From assembly GCA_023404675.1 (NCBI GenBank), contig JAEYAW010000032.1, positions 62,001-126,000 of the forward strand: 64,000 bases of DNA, given 5' to 3'. Under the pieces are notes generated by a model. The model saw only the letters and a program-made list of their open reading frames with translations, was not told where the DNA came from and made no database searches. Both the position numbers and the translations under genes were made by a program. This document shows, one piece after another, positions 44,578 to 53,208 of this stretch (positions are counted from its first letter, which is position 1; each line of letters opens with the position of its first letter). The stretch comes from Pseudomonadota bacterium. GTDB taxonomy: Bacteria > Pseudomonadota > Alphaproteobacteria > Rhizobiales > Xanthobacteraceae.

Positions 44578-45321
44578 TCACTCTCCCGCGAGAATATCCA
44601 TCCGCATCTCGCCGCCGTAGAAGTGGAAGAACGGAACAGGGGCGTCATGCCGCAGCGGGCCGGTGGCAAGGCGGCGGTCGAGTTCGGCCAACACCTTCTT
44701 GGTCATGCCGTGGGCTTCGGCCAGCGGCTCCGACCCGATCTCCACCCACACCAGTTCGACCAGTTCCGCCTCGGCATGCACCACGTCCGGCACATGGTGT
44801 GCGATGGCGGAGGCATCGGCGGTGAAGAAGCGGGTGTCGAAGCGGCGCACGCGGCCGGGCGGAGTGATGGCGCGCGCGATCAGGAACAGGCTCGACGGAT
44901 CGGGCAGGAGGCCCGCGTCGGCGAACGGCTTCCACGGGCCTTCGAGCCCGGACAGCTTGCCCTCGATCCTGCGGCCGAGACAGAGCCCGGTTTCCTCGCA
45001 GGCCTCGCGGATCGCTGCGATGGGCAGGGCGCGGGCGCGGGAGGCTGGCGTCTTCGGGCTGCCCCTCATCAGGTTGGCTTCAAGCTCCGGCGTGATCGGG
45101 GCGGCAACCGGAATGCGGTGATCGGTCTTGTCCACGCGGCCGCCGGGGAAGACGTATTTCCCCGGCATGAACACCACCTTGTCGTGGCGCTTGCCGACCA
45201 GCACGCGCGGCTTGGCATAGCTGCGGTCGATCAGGATCAGGGTCGCGGCATCACGCGGGCGTCGATAGGGGTGGTGGTTTTCTTCCTTGCTGTCATTTGC
45301 ATCGAAGCGAACGACGTTCAT
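44578..45321 (-). CDS. Nudix hydrolase
   Basis: Nudix-fold hydrolase, 247 residues. The core region shows MPGKYVFPGGRVD and a Nudix helix with REACEETGL; the Gly of the box and this helix are separated by an unusually long insert (about 35 residues). The C terminus ends with FFHFYGGEMRMDILAGE. A start at 45321 gives MNVVRF; longer readings run into the DUF983 gene. Such long Nudix proteins act on nucleoside diphosphates or CoA derivatives; the substrate is unknown. Confidence 0.9.
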   Translation of the reverse strand: MNVVRFDANDSKEENHHPYRRPRDAATLILIDRSYAKPRVLVGKRHDKVVFMPGKYVFPGGRVDKTDHRIPVAAPITPELEANLMRGSPKTPASRARALPIAAIREACEETGLCLGRRIEGKLSGLEGPWKPFADAGLLPDPSSLFLIARAITPPGRVRRFDTRFFTADASAIAHHVPDVVHAEAELVELVWVEIGSEPLAEAHGMTKKVLAELDRRLATGPLRHDAPVPFFHFYGGEMRMDILAGE

Positions 45322-45413
45322 TTCCGTCCCGAGCCTTTTCTTGTTTTGTGTTGTCTTGTTTTTGAATTTGTCGTCTCGCAAAGGGCCCAAACCCCCGCGT
45401 CTTACAGATGCCG

Positions 45414-45866
45414 CTATTTGCGGCCGCCGTCCAGTCCCGCCTCCAGATCGTCGCGGTGGTTGGGATCGAAGCCGTGCATCCGCAACGCCCATTGCAAGCC
45501 GACAACCGCGCCCTTGACGGGCTGCAACAGCAGGATCGACAGAATGAAGGTCATCGGCAGATAGATCGCCAGTTGCAGCGCGACGGGCGGAGACCAGTGC
45601 GTTTCGATCATCAGCGCCAGCGGCACGACGATATGGCCGACCACGACGATCACCAGATAGGCCGGAAGATCGTCGGCGCGGTGGTGGCGCAGTTCCTCGC
45701 CGCACACCGGACATTCGTCGGCCACCTTGAGAAAGGCGCGGAACATGCGGCCTTCGCCGCAATTCGGACAGCGGCATTGCAGGCCGCGCCACATCGCGTT
45801 CCACAGGTCGCGCTTCTGCGCCGGGACGCGGTCAGGAGACCATGTCGACAGGGCTTGCCGGGTCAT
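45414..45866 (-). CDS. DUF983 family membrane protein
   Basis: Membrane protein of 150 residues, two transmembrane helices (about 69-88 and 98-118), preceded by two CxxC motifs (CRCPNC and CPVC) that look like a zinc ribbon. Family DUF983, function unknown. The ATG overlaps the stop of rnr (ATGA), so the two are translationally coupled. The Nudix gene starts 92 bp downstream. Confidence 0.88.
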   Translation of the reverse strand: MTRQALSTWSPDRVPAQKRDLWNAMWRGLQCRCPNCGEGRMFRAFLKVADECPVCGEELRHHRADDLPAYLVIVVVGHIVVPLALMIETHWSPPVALQLAIYLPMTFILSILLLQPVKGAVVGLQWALRMHGFDPNHRDDLEAGLDGGRK

Positions 45867-48220
45867 GACTTGTTCTTCCTTCCCTTGCGGCCCGTCGCAC
45901 GGGCCTTCTTCTGAGCTTTGCGCTCCTGCTTGGCATCAGCCTTCTTTTTGCCGGAGCGCTCTTTCCGGCTCATCGTGTCTTCGCGGCTCCGCCTGGCGCG
46001 CCCGGCGGGGCTCTTGCGCGCCCGTCGCTCGTCGTCATCGGCATGATGGCCCGCAATCAGTTCGAAACGCAATGCGCCTGCGACGGGGGCGGCTTCCACC
46101 AGACGCACATCGACGACGTCTCCGAGCCGATAGATGGTCCGGCTGCGCGTGCCGACAAGGGCATGACGGGCCTCGTCGTACTGGAAAAATTCCGTTCCCA
46201 GCGTGCGGATCGGAATAAGCCCGTCTGCGCCGGTGTCGGCGAGGCGCACGAACAGGCCCGCCTTGGTGACGCCGGAAATCCGCGCCTGAAAACTCGCGCC
46301 GATGCGATCGGCGAGATGGTGCGCGATCAGCCGGTCCACCGTCTCGCGCTCGGCCTTCATCGCGCGTCGTTCGGTGAGCGAAATCTCGGCGGCGACCTCG
46401 CTCAGTGTTTCAAACGTCGTGCTGTCCGGCAACGCGCCGTCGCCGAGGCCCAGCGCGCGGATCAGCGCGCGATGCACGACGAGGTCGGCATAGCGGCGGA
46501 TCGGCGAGGTGAAATGTGCATAGCGGCGCAGGTTCAGGCCAAAATGTCCGTAGTTCTCGGCGGAATATTCCGCCTGCGCCTGCGAGCGCAGGACCACCTC
46601 GTTCACCAGCGGCTCGGAATCCTCGCCCTTCACCTGCGCCAGAATGCGGTTGAACCGCGCGGGCCGCAGCGCGCCATCCTTGGCGAACGGGATATCGAGG
46701 GTCTTCAGGAATTCCTGAAGGTTGTGCACCTTCTCCACCGTCGGCTCGTCATGGACGCGGTAGATCAGCGGCAGTGCCTTCTTCTCCAGCGTCTCGGCGG
46801 CCGCGACGTTGGCGAGGATCATGAACTCCTCGATCAGACGATGCGCATCAAGCCGCTCCGGCACGATCACGCGGTCCACCGTGCCGTCCGGCTTGAGCAC
46901 GATCTTGCGTTCGGGCAGATCGAGGTCGAGCGGATCGCGCGCGTCGCGGGCCGTCTTCAGCGCGGCGTAGGCGGCCCACAGCGGCTTCAGCACCGGATCG
47001 AGCAGGGGCCCGGTGATGTCGTCGGGCCGGCCGTCGATGGCGGCCTGTGCCTGGGCGTAGGCGAGCTTGGCCGCCGAGCGCATCAGGATGCGATGGAAGG
47101 TGTGACCGTGCTTGCGGCCGTCCGCGCCGATCACCATGCGCACCGCGAGTGCGCCGCGCGCCTCGCCGGGCTTCAGCGAGCACAGATCGTTCGAGATGCG
47201 CTCCGGCAGCATCGGCACGACGCGATCCGGGAAATACACCGAATTGCCGCGCTTCAGCGCCTCGCGGTCGAGCGCCGAACCGGGCCGGACATAGAACGCG
47301 ACGTCGGCAATCGCGACGGTGAGGACGAAACCGCCCTTGTTCTTCGGATCGTCGTCGGGGACGGCGTGCACCGCGTCGTCGTGATCCTTGGCGTCGGGCG
47401 GGTCGATGGTGACCAGCGGCAGATCGCGCCAGTCCTCGCGCCCCTTCAGACTGGCGGGTTGTGCGTTGTCGGCTTCCTCCAGCGCGGCGCGCGGAAACTC
47501 CAGAGGAATGTCGTGGGCGTGGATCGCGATCAGGCTGACCGCGCGTTCGGTCTTCAGCGAGCCGAGCCGCTCGCGCACCCGTCCCGACGGCAGGCCGTAG
47601 CCCCGCCCGCGGATCGGATCGACGCTGATCAGGTCGCCGTCCTGCGCATCGCCGGTGTTCTCCGGCGCGATGGCGATTTCGCGGCCGGCGCTCTTCTTGT
47701 CCACCGGCACCAGCCGCCCGCCGCCCTGCGGCAGCGCGCGGAAAATGCCGAGCACGCGCGTGCGCACGCGGTCGATCACCTTGATGACGCGGCCGATATA
47801 GGGCGCATCGCTGTCGTCGCCCGTTTCCTCGATGCGCAAGAGCGCGCGGTCGCCAATGCCGACGGCCGTGCCAGGGCGGGGATAGCGCGGCAGGCGGAGG
47901 CGAATCTTGGGTGGCGGGCCGGCCTCGCTCTCGTCCCATTCGGTGACGGTGGCGATGAATTCGCCGTCTGAATCGCGGCTCGTGATATCGGCGACCAGCG
48001 TCGGCGGCAGTTTGGCGGCTTCGTGGACGCGGCGGCCCTGTTTGGCGATCACGCCCTCGTCGGCGAGTTCGCGCAAGATCCGGCGCAAGGCGGCGCGGTC
48101 AGCATTTTTCAGGCCGAACTCGCGGGCAATTTCACGCGTGCCGACATTGCCGGCATGGGCGCGGACGAAGGCGAGCAGCGCCTCGCGGCTGGGAAACTCT
48201 GTCGTGCCGCTCTTGCTCAC
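45863..48220 (-). CDS. rnr: Ribonuclease R
   Basis: Processive 3'-5' exoribonuclease of the RNase II family, 785 residues, degrading structured RNA. An N-terminal winged helix precedes cold-shock domains; the RNB catalytic centre is at TIDPPDAKDHDDAVHA (metal-binding Asp residues). An S1 domain covers about residues 630-720, and the C terminus is Lys/Arg-rich. It lies 2 bp after topA. A long antisense reading frame over the same region is a GC artefact. Confidence 0.96.
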   Translation of the reverse strand: MSKSGTTEFPSREALLAFVRAHAGNVGTREIAREFGLKNADRAALRRILRELADEGVIAKQGRRVHEAAKLPPTLVADITSRDSDGEFIATVTEWDESEAGPPPKIRLRLPRYPRPGTAVGIGDRALLRIEETGDDSDAPYIGRVIKVIDRVRTRVLGIFRALPQGGGRLVPVDKKSAGREIAIAPENTGDAQDGDLISVDPIRGRGYGLPSGRVRERLGSLKTERAVSLIAIHAHDIPLEFPRAALEEADNAQPASLKGREDWRDLPLVTIDPPDAKDHDDAVHAVPDDDPKNKGGFVLTVAIADVAFYVRPGSALDREALKRGNSVYFPDRVVPMLPERISNDLCSLKPGEARGALAVRMVIGADGRKHGHTFHRILMRSAAKLAYAQAQAAIDGRPDDITGPLLDPVLKPLWAAYAALKTARDARDPLDLDLPERKIVLKPDGTVDRVIVPERLDAHRLIEEFMILANVAAAETLEKKALPLIYRVHDEPTVEKVHNLQEFLKTLDIPFAKDGALRPARFNRILAQVKGEDSEPLVNEVVLRSQAQAEYSAENYGHFGLNLRRYAHFTSPIRRYADLVVHRALIRALGLGDGALPDSTTFETLSEVAAEISLTERRAMKAERETVDRLIAHHLADRIGASFQARISGVTKAGLFVRLADTGADGLIPIRTLGTEFFQYDEARHALVGTRSRTIYRLGDVVDVRLVEAAPVAGALRFELIAGHHADDDERRARKSPAGRARRSREDTMSRKERSGKKKADAKQERKAQKKARATGRKGRKNKS

Positions 48221-48222
48221 CT

Positions 48223-50961
48223 TTATCCAGCGCTTTTCTTTTTCGCCGCCGTCTTGGATTTGCTGACGTTGGTCTTGCCCGTCACCGGGGCGCGGGCCTT
48301 GTCGGCCGCAGCGGCAGAGGGCTTGGCCTTCTTTGCTACAGCCTTCTTGGCGGGCTTCGCGGTCTCGCCATCGTCGGCAGCGGCTTTCTTGGCGGCAGCC
48401 TTCTTTGGTGCAGCTTTCTTTGTCGCCTTGGCTTTTCCTCCGCCACCCTTCGCGGCGCGCGCGTCGATCAGCGCGATGGCCTCGGCGAGCGTGATGGTGT
48501 CCGGCGTCTTGTCGTCGGGGATCGTCGCGTTGATGCCGTCGATGCTGACATAGGCGCCATAGCGGCCGTTCTTCACGACGATGGGACCGCCGCGCGTTGG
48601 ATGATCGCCGAGCGGCTTGCCGGGATCGGCCTTGAAGCGGCCGCGCCCGGGACCTTTGGCGACTTTCTCCGCGATCAGCGTCACGGCGCGGTTGAGGCCG
48701 ATGCCGAACACGTCGTCGCCTGCCTCAAGGCTCGCATAGGTGCGGCCGTGCTGCACGTAAGGACCGAAGCGGCCGATGCCGGCCTTGATCGGCTCGCCGT
48801 CTTCCGGATGCAGGCCGATCTCGCGCGGCAGCGCCAACAGGTTGAGCGCCAGTTGCAGGTCGATATCGCCGGGCGAGGTGCCCTTTGGAATGCCCGCGCG
48901 TTTGGGCTTCTCGCCCTCCGCCACATCCTTGGCGTCGCCGAGCTGAATGTAAGGTCCGAAGCGGCCGGACTTGATCGCGACCTCCAGACCCGTGTCCGGA
49001 TCCTGACCGAGCACGCGGTCGGCACTCTCGGTCTCGCCGCTGGCGGCGAGCGGACGGGTGTAGCGGCACTCGGGATAATTCGAACAGCCGACGAACGCGC
49101 CGAACTTGCCTGCCTTGAGGTGCAACTGGCCATTGCCACAGCTCGGGCAGACACGCGGATCGCCGCCGTCTTCGCGGGGCGGATAGATGTGCGGGCCGAG
49201 CATGTCGTCCAGCACATCCAGCACCTGCGAGACCTTCAGGTCCTTGATGTCGTCCACCGCGCCGATAAAGTCGCGCCAGAAGTCCTGCAGCACCTGCCGC
49301 CAGTCGACCTCGTTGTTCGAAATCTTGTCGAGCTTGTCTTCCAGCGCCGCGGTGAAATCGTATTCCACATAGCGGCTGAAGAAGTTTTCGAGGAAGGCGA
49401 CGACAACGCGGCCCTTGTCCTCGGCGTGCAAACGCTTCTTGTCGAGCTTCACATAGCCGCGATCCTTCAGCACCTGAAGGATGGAAGCGTAGGTGGACGG
49501 ACGGCCGATGCCGAGCTCTTCCATGCGCTTGACCAGCGAGGCTTCCGAATAGCGCGGCGGCGGTTCGGTGAAGTGCTGGCTGACGTCGAGCTTCTCGCGC
49601 TTGAGCGCCTCGCCCTGGCTCATGGCGGGCAGGCGGCGGCTCTCGTCGTCCTCGGGATCGTCGTCGCGGCCCTCGCTGTAGAGCTTCAGGAAGCCGTCGA
49701 ACTTCACCACCTGTCCGGTGGCGCGAAGGTCGAGCGTGCGCCCGCCCGCCTTCGCGGTGATGTCCACCGTCGTGCGTTCGAGTTCGGCCGATTCCATCTG
49801 GCTCGCGACCGTGCGGATCCAGATCAGCTCATAGAGCCGCGCCATGTCCGGCTCGAGCCGCGCGCGCAGGCTGGCCGGGCGGCGGGACATGTCGGTCGGA
49901 CGGATGGCTTCGTGGGCTTCCTGCGCGTTCTTTGCCTTGGTCTGATACTGGCGTGGCGAATCCGGCACGTAGTTCTTGCCGAACTCCTCGCCGATCACCT
50001 TGCGCGCCTGTGTGATCGCCTCGGGCGCGATCTGCACGCCGTCGGTCCGCATATAAGTAATGAGGCCGGTGGTCTCGCCGCCGATATCGATGCCCTCATA
50101 AAGGCGCTGGGCGATCCGCATGGTGTGCGCGGGCGCGAAGCCGAGCTTGCGGCTCGCCTCCTGCTGCAGCGTCGAGGTTGTGAAGGGGGCCTGCGGGTTG
50201 CGCCGCGCCGGCTTGGCTTCGACGGCGGCAACCGAGAACAGCGCCTGCATCAGCTCGGCCTTGAACGCCTCGGCCTCCGCGCCGGTGCCGATGTCGAGCC
50301 GCTGAATCTTCTTGCCGTCGGCACCGACCAGCCGAGCCTCGAAGCTTTCGCCGCGCGGAGTCGCCAGCGTGGCGATCAGCGACCAGTATTCGCGCGCGAC
50401 GAACTTCTCGATCTCGATCTCGCGGTCGCAGACGAGGCGCAGCGCCACCGACTGCACACGGCCGGCCGAGCGCGCGCCGGGCAGCTTGCGCCACAGCACC
50501 GGGGAGAGTGTGAAGCCGACCAGATAGTCGAGCGCGCGGCGGGCCATGTAGGCGTCGACCAGCGCACCGTCGATCTGGCGCGGATGCTTCATGGCGTCGG
50601 TGACGGCCTGCTTGGTGATGGCGTTGAACACCACCCGCTCGATCCCCTGATCCTTCAGGGCGCGCTTCTGCTTCAGCACCTCCAGCACGTGCCAGGAGAT
50701 GGCTTCACCCTCGCGATCGGGGTCGGTGGCGAGAATCAGCTTGTCGGCGCCCTTGACGGCCCGGGCGATATCGTTGAGGCGGCTGGCGGCCTTGGGATCG
50801 ACCTCCCAGATCATCTGAAAGTTGGAGTCCGGATCCACAGATCCGTTCTTCGCCGGAAGGTCACGGACATGGCCGAACGACGCCAGAACCTCGTAGGAGG
50901 GGCCGAGATACTTGTTGATCGTCTTGGCCTTGGCTGGCGACTCGACAATAACGATATTCAT
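48223..50961 (-). CDS. topA: DNA topoisomerase I with Lys/Ala-rich tail
   Basis: Type IA topoisomerase, 912 residues, relaxing negative supercoils. The Toprim motif DPDREGEAIS is near residues 80-89; the catalytic Tyr303 is in ITYMRTDG. A single four-Cys zinc finger (CPSCGNG and GCSNYPEC, about residues 600-625) is followed by repeated FGPYIQLG-type TopoI_C segments. The last 75 residues are a low-complexity Lys/Ala tail (AAKKAA-type), resembling histone H1-like tails. Transcribed with rnr. Two hypothetical long antisense frames were rejected. Confidence 0.96.
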   Translation of the reverse strand: MNIVIVESPAKAKTINKYLGPSYEVLASFGHVRDLPAKNGSVDPDSNFQMIWEVDPKAASRLNDIARAVKGADKLILATDPDREGEAISWHVLEVLKQKRALKDQGIERVVFNAITKQAVTDAMKHPRQIDGALVDAYMARRALDYLVGFTLSPVLWRKLPGARSAGRVQSVALRLVCDREIEIEKFVAREYWSLIATLATPRGESFEARLVGADGKKIQRLDIGTGAEAEAFKAELMQALFSVAAVEAKPARRNPQAPFTTSTLQQEASRKLGFAPAHTMRIAQRLYEGIDIGGETTGLITYMRTDGVQIAPEAITQARKVIGEEFGKNYVPDSPRQYQTKAKNAQEAHEAIRPTDMSRRPASLRARLEPDMARLYELIWIRTVASQMESAELERTTVDITAKAGGRTLDLRATGQVVKFDGFLKLYSEGRDDDPEDDESRRLPAMSQGEALKREKLDVSQHFTEPPPRYSEASLVKRMEELGIGRPSTYASILQVLKDRGYVKLDKKRLHAEDKGRVVVAFLENFFSRYVEYDFTAALEDKLDKISNNEVDWRQVLQDFWRDFIGAVDDIKDLKVSQVLDVLDDMLGPHIYPPREDGGDPRVCPSCGNGQLHLKAGKFGAFVGCSNYPECRYTRPLAASGETESADRVLGQDPDTGLEVAIKSGRFGPYIQLGDAKDVAEGEKPKRAGIPKGTSPGDIDLQLALNLLALPREIGLHPEDGEPIKAGIGRFGPYVQHGRTYASLEAGDDVFGIGLNRAVTLIAEKVAKGPGRGRFKADPGKPLGDHPTRGGPIVVKNGRYGAYVSIDGINATIPDDKTPDTITLAEAIALIDARAAKGGGGKAKATKKAAPKKAAAKKAAADDGETAKPAKKAVAKKAKPSAAAADKARAPVTGKTNVSKSKTAAKKKSAG

Positions 50962-51117
50962 GATCTTCCAACGACTTAAGGGGAATTCCGGTCGCGGCGG
51001 AAAAGAGTCGCGCGGTGCCGGCTCGGGGCGAACATGGGTAATGCGGTCCCTTCTGTCAAATCGCGGGATCGCGAGAGGGAACCTGGGGTATATATTTTTT
51101 GGAGTATTGAATTATTG

Positions 51118-51136
51118 ACACAACCAATAATTGTGT
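51118..51136. promoter_or_regulatory. Inverted repeat at a candidate promoter
   Basis: ACACAA (51118-51123) and TTGTGT (51131-51136) flank 7 AT-rich bases, overlapping a TTGACA hexamer (51115-51120). The region is strongly AT-rich (51090-51135) and lies between divergent topA and the 67-residue gene. A promoter with an overlapping operator for the plus-strand gene is the simplest reading. Confidence 0.45.
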
Positions 51137-51181
51137 GCGCAATGAGCGCAACACAAGAAAATTCATCCAGAAGATGTTGCA

Positions 51182-51385
51182 ATGGCGAACGGGAAATCGT
51201 CCGGCCGTATACACGATGATCCGTCCAGTCCGGAACGTCACGATGCCGCAAACTACATATCGGAACTGTCGGGGGAACTGGCGATCATGGCGCGTCGCCA
51301 TGGACTGGGGACGCTCGCCTATCTTCTGGACATGGTGAAGATGGAGGCCGACGAGGCGCAGCGCGGCGCGCGGGCCGACACCTGA
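51182..51385 (+). CDS. Small hypothetical protein, alpha-helical
   Basis: Protein of 67 residues, not assigned to a named family. The first 24 residues are polar, then AANYISELSGELAIMARRHGLG and TLAYLLDMVKMEADEAQR give two amphipathic helices. Such short two-helix proteins are found in related genomes as conserved hypotheticals. ATG 51182 has only a weak ribosome site. It lies downstream of the TTGACA-containing inverted repeat, divergent from topA. Confidence 0.65.
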   Translation: MANGKSSGRIHDDPSSPERHDAANYISELSGELAIMARRHGLGTLAYLLDMVKMEADEAQRGARADT

Positions 51386-51430
51386 GGGTCCGGCAGCGAA
51401 GGCCAGCCGGCCTTTCTGATTGCCCGACCT

Positions 51431-52546
51431 TCAGACAAGTGCCACCAGTCCGCCGCCGTGGCGCTCCAGCCGCCCGGCCAGTTCGAGTTCCAGCAGGACC
51501 GTGCGGACCACTGCGGGCGATGCGCCGCTCAGGCGGATCAGGTCGTCGATGCCGACGGGCGAAGGACCAAGCAGCGAGACGATGCGGGCGCGATCTTCCG
51601 TCGCCGGATCGGTATCGCCGTATCCCTCGGCGGGTTCTTCCGCCGGCAAATCTGGCGGCAGGCCCATGATCGCGGGCAGCACGTTCAGGATGTCCGCGGC
51701 TTCCGTGACCAGCGCCGCGCCCTGTTTGATCAGATCGTTGGTGCCCGCCGCGCGCGGATCGAGCGGCGAGCCGGGCACGGCGAACACCTCGCGCCCCTGC
51801 TCGGCGGCAAGGCGCGCCGTGATGAGCGAGCCCGAGCGGTGGGCCGCCTCGATCACGACCACGCCCAGCGATGCGCCCGAGATCAGGCGGTTGCGGCGGG
51901 GGAAGTCGCGGGCGCGGGGCACGTGCCCCAGCGGCATCTCCGAGATCGCGCCGCCATCGTTTGCGAGAATATCGCCGAGCAAGGCCTCGTGCTCGGACGG
52001 ATAGATACGATCATGCCCGCCGGCGAGGACGGCAAGCGTTCCGTTCCGCAGCGTCGCGGCGTGAGCGGCGCGGTCAATGCCACGCGCCAGACCCGACACC
52101 ACCACCAGTCCTGCCGCGCCAAGATCATGCGCAAGGGTCGCGGCGAATTTCATGCCCGCGCCGGAGGCATTGCGGGAGCCGACCAGCGCGATCATCGGCC
52201 GTGCCAGCAAGGCGTCGCTGCCGCGCACGCCAAGCAGCGGTGGCGCATCCTCGATGGCGGCAAGACGTGGCGGATAGCCCGGTTCGCCGGGCGCGACCAG
52301 CCGGACGCCGAGTTTCGCGCTCGCCGACAGCTCGCGCTGCGCTTCTGCTTCGGTGGCGATGCGCGGCGATCCGCCGCCGCGCCGCGCCAGGTCCGGCAGA
52401 CGCTCCAGCGCGCTGCGCGCGCTGCCGCAATGGTTGACGAGCGATCGGAAGGTGCGCGGCCCGACATTGTCGCTGCGGATCAGGCGCAGCCAGTCGATCC
52501 GCTGGCTGTCGGTCAGTCTGATTGTCGCCGGTACTGACTGATCCAC
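51431..52546 (-). CDS. dprA: DNA-processing protein DprA
   Basis: RecA loader for single-stranded DNA uptake, 371 residues. The Rossmann-like core reads VGSRNASGAGMKFA, SGLARGIDRAAHAATL and GSLITARLAAEQGREVFAVPGSPLDPRAAGTN-type; a winged-helix-like C-terminal domain follows. The start is a GTG at 52546 (VDQSV); no ATG lies nearby. Transcribed on the minus strand 65 bp after plsY. Its presence does not show natural competence by itself. Confidence 0.93.
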   Translation of the reverse strand: MDQSVPATIRLTDSQRIDWLRLIRSDNVGPRTFRSLVNHCGSARSALERLPDLARRGGGSPRIATEAEAQRELSASAKLGVRLVAPGEPGYPPRLAAIEDAPPLLGVRGSDALLARPMIALVGSRNASGAGMKFAATLAHDLGAAGLVVVSGLARGIDRAAHAATLRNGTLAVLAGGHDRIYPSEHEALLGDILANDGGAISEMPLGHVPRARDFPRRNRLISGASLGVVVIEAAHRSGSLITARLAAEQGREVFAVPGSPLDPRAAGTNDLIKQGAALVTEAADILNVLPAIMGLPPDLPAEEPAEGYGDTDPATEDRARIVSLLGPSPVGIDDLIRLSGASPAVVRTVLLELELAGRLERHGGGLVALV

Positions 52547-52611
52547 GCGCGCCCGCCCCGTTTGAGAGGTGAAGCATCGCGCAACCTGCGCGCGCAGGCA
52601 ACTCGCGGATT

Positions 52612-53202
52612 TTACCCCTTCGCGCCGATCTTGCCTTCGGTGCCGTCGCGCAGTCGCGCGATGTTGCCGCGATGCGCCCACCACAGCAGCAGCGTCAGCA
52701 CGGTCCCGAGAGCGCCCAGAGCGGAATGGCCGATCAGCCAGAGAAAGAGAGGGGTCGCGAAGCTCGCGACCAGAGCCGCCAGCGAGGAATAACGCGAGGA
52801 GAACGCGACGATCAGCCAGACCGCGCCGAACACGGCGGCGGCCGGCCAGAACAGGCCGAGCATCACGCCGATATAGGTCGCGACCCCCTTGCCGCCGCGA
52901 AATTTCAGCCACACCGGATAGAGGTGGCCAAGAAATGCGCCGAGGGCCGCGAGCATTGCGCCGTTCGGGCCGGCGAGCAGGCCGCCGACGATGACAGCCG
53001 CGGTACCCTTGAGCATGTCGAGCAGCAGAGTGCCGGCTGCGAGGCCCTTGCGGCCGGTGCGCAGGACGTTGGTCGCACCGATGTTGCCGGATCCGACGGA
53101 GCGCAGGTCCTGCGTGCCGGCGAGGCGCGTGAGGATCAGGCCGAACGGCACCGACCCGAACAGGTAGCCTATTAGAAGAGTGAGAAGCAGCATGCCGGTC
53201 AT
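52612..53202 (-). CDS. plsY: Glycerol-3-phosphate acyltransferase PlsY
   Basis: Inner-membrane acyl-phosphate:glycerol-3-phosphate acyltransferase, 196 residues and five helices, making lysophosphatidic acid. Three motifs face the cytoplasm: GSGNIGATNVLR near residues 37-48, FRGGKGVAT near 101-109 and a later segment with SRYSSLAAL. It lies 6 bp after pyrC on the same strand and before dprA, so the two may share a transcript with the pyrimidine genes. Confidence 0.95.
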   Translation of the reverse strand: MTGMLLLTLLIGYLFGSVPFGLILTRLAGTQDLRSVGSGNIGATNVLRTGRKGLAAGTLLLDMLKGTAAVIVGGLLAGPNGAMLAALGAFLGHLYPVWLKFRGGKGVATYIGVMLGLFWPAAAVFGAVWLIVAFSSRYSSLAALVASFATPLFLWLIGHSALGALGTVLTLLLWWAHRGNIARLRDGTEGKIGAKG

Positions 53203-53208
53203 GGGGCC

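Noticed and set aside
44578..45804. Nudix frame extended through the DUF983 gene
   Set aside because: The extra N-terminal 160 codons lie in another register of the DUF983 gene; the ATG at 45321 gives a complete Nudix protein.
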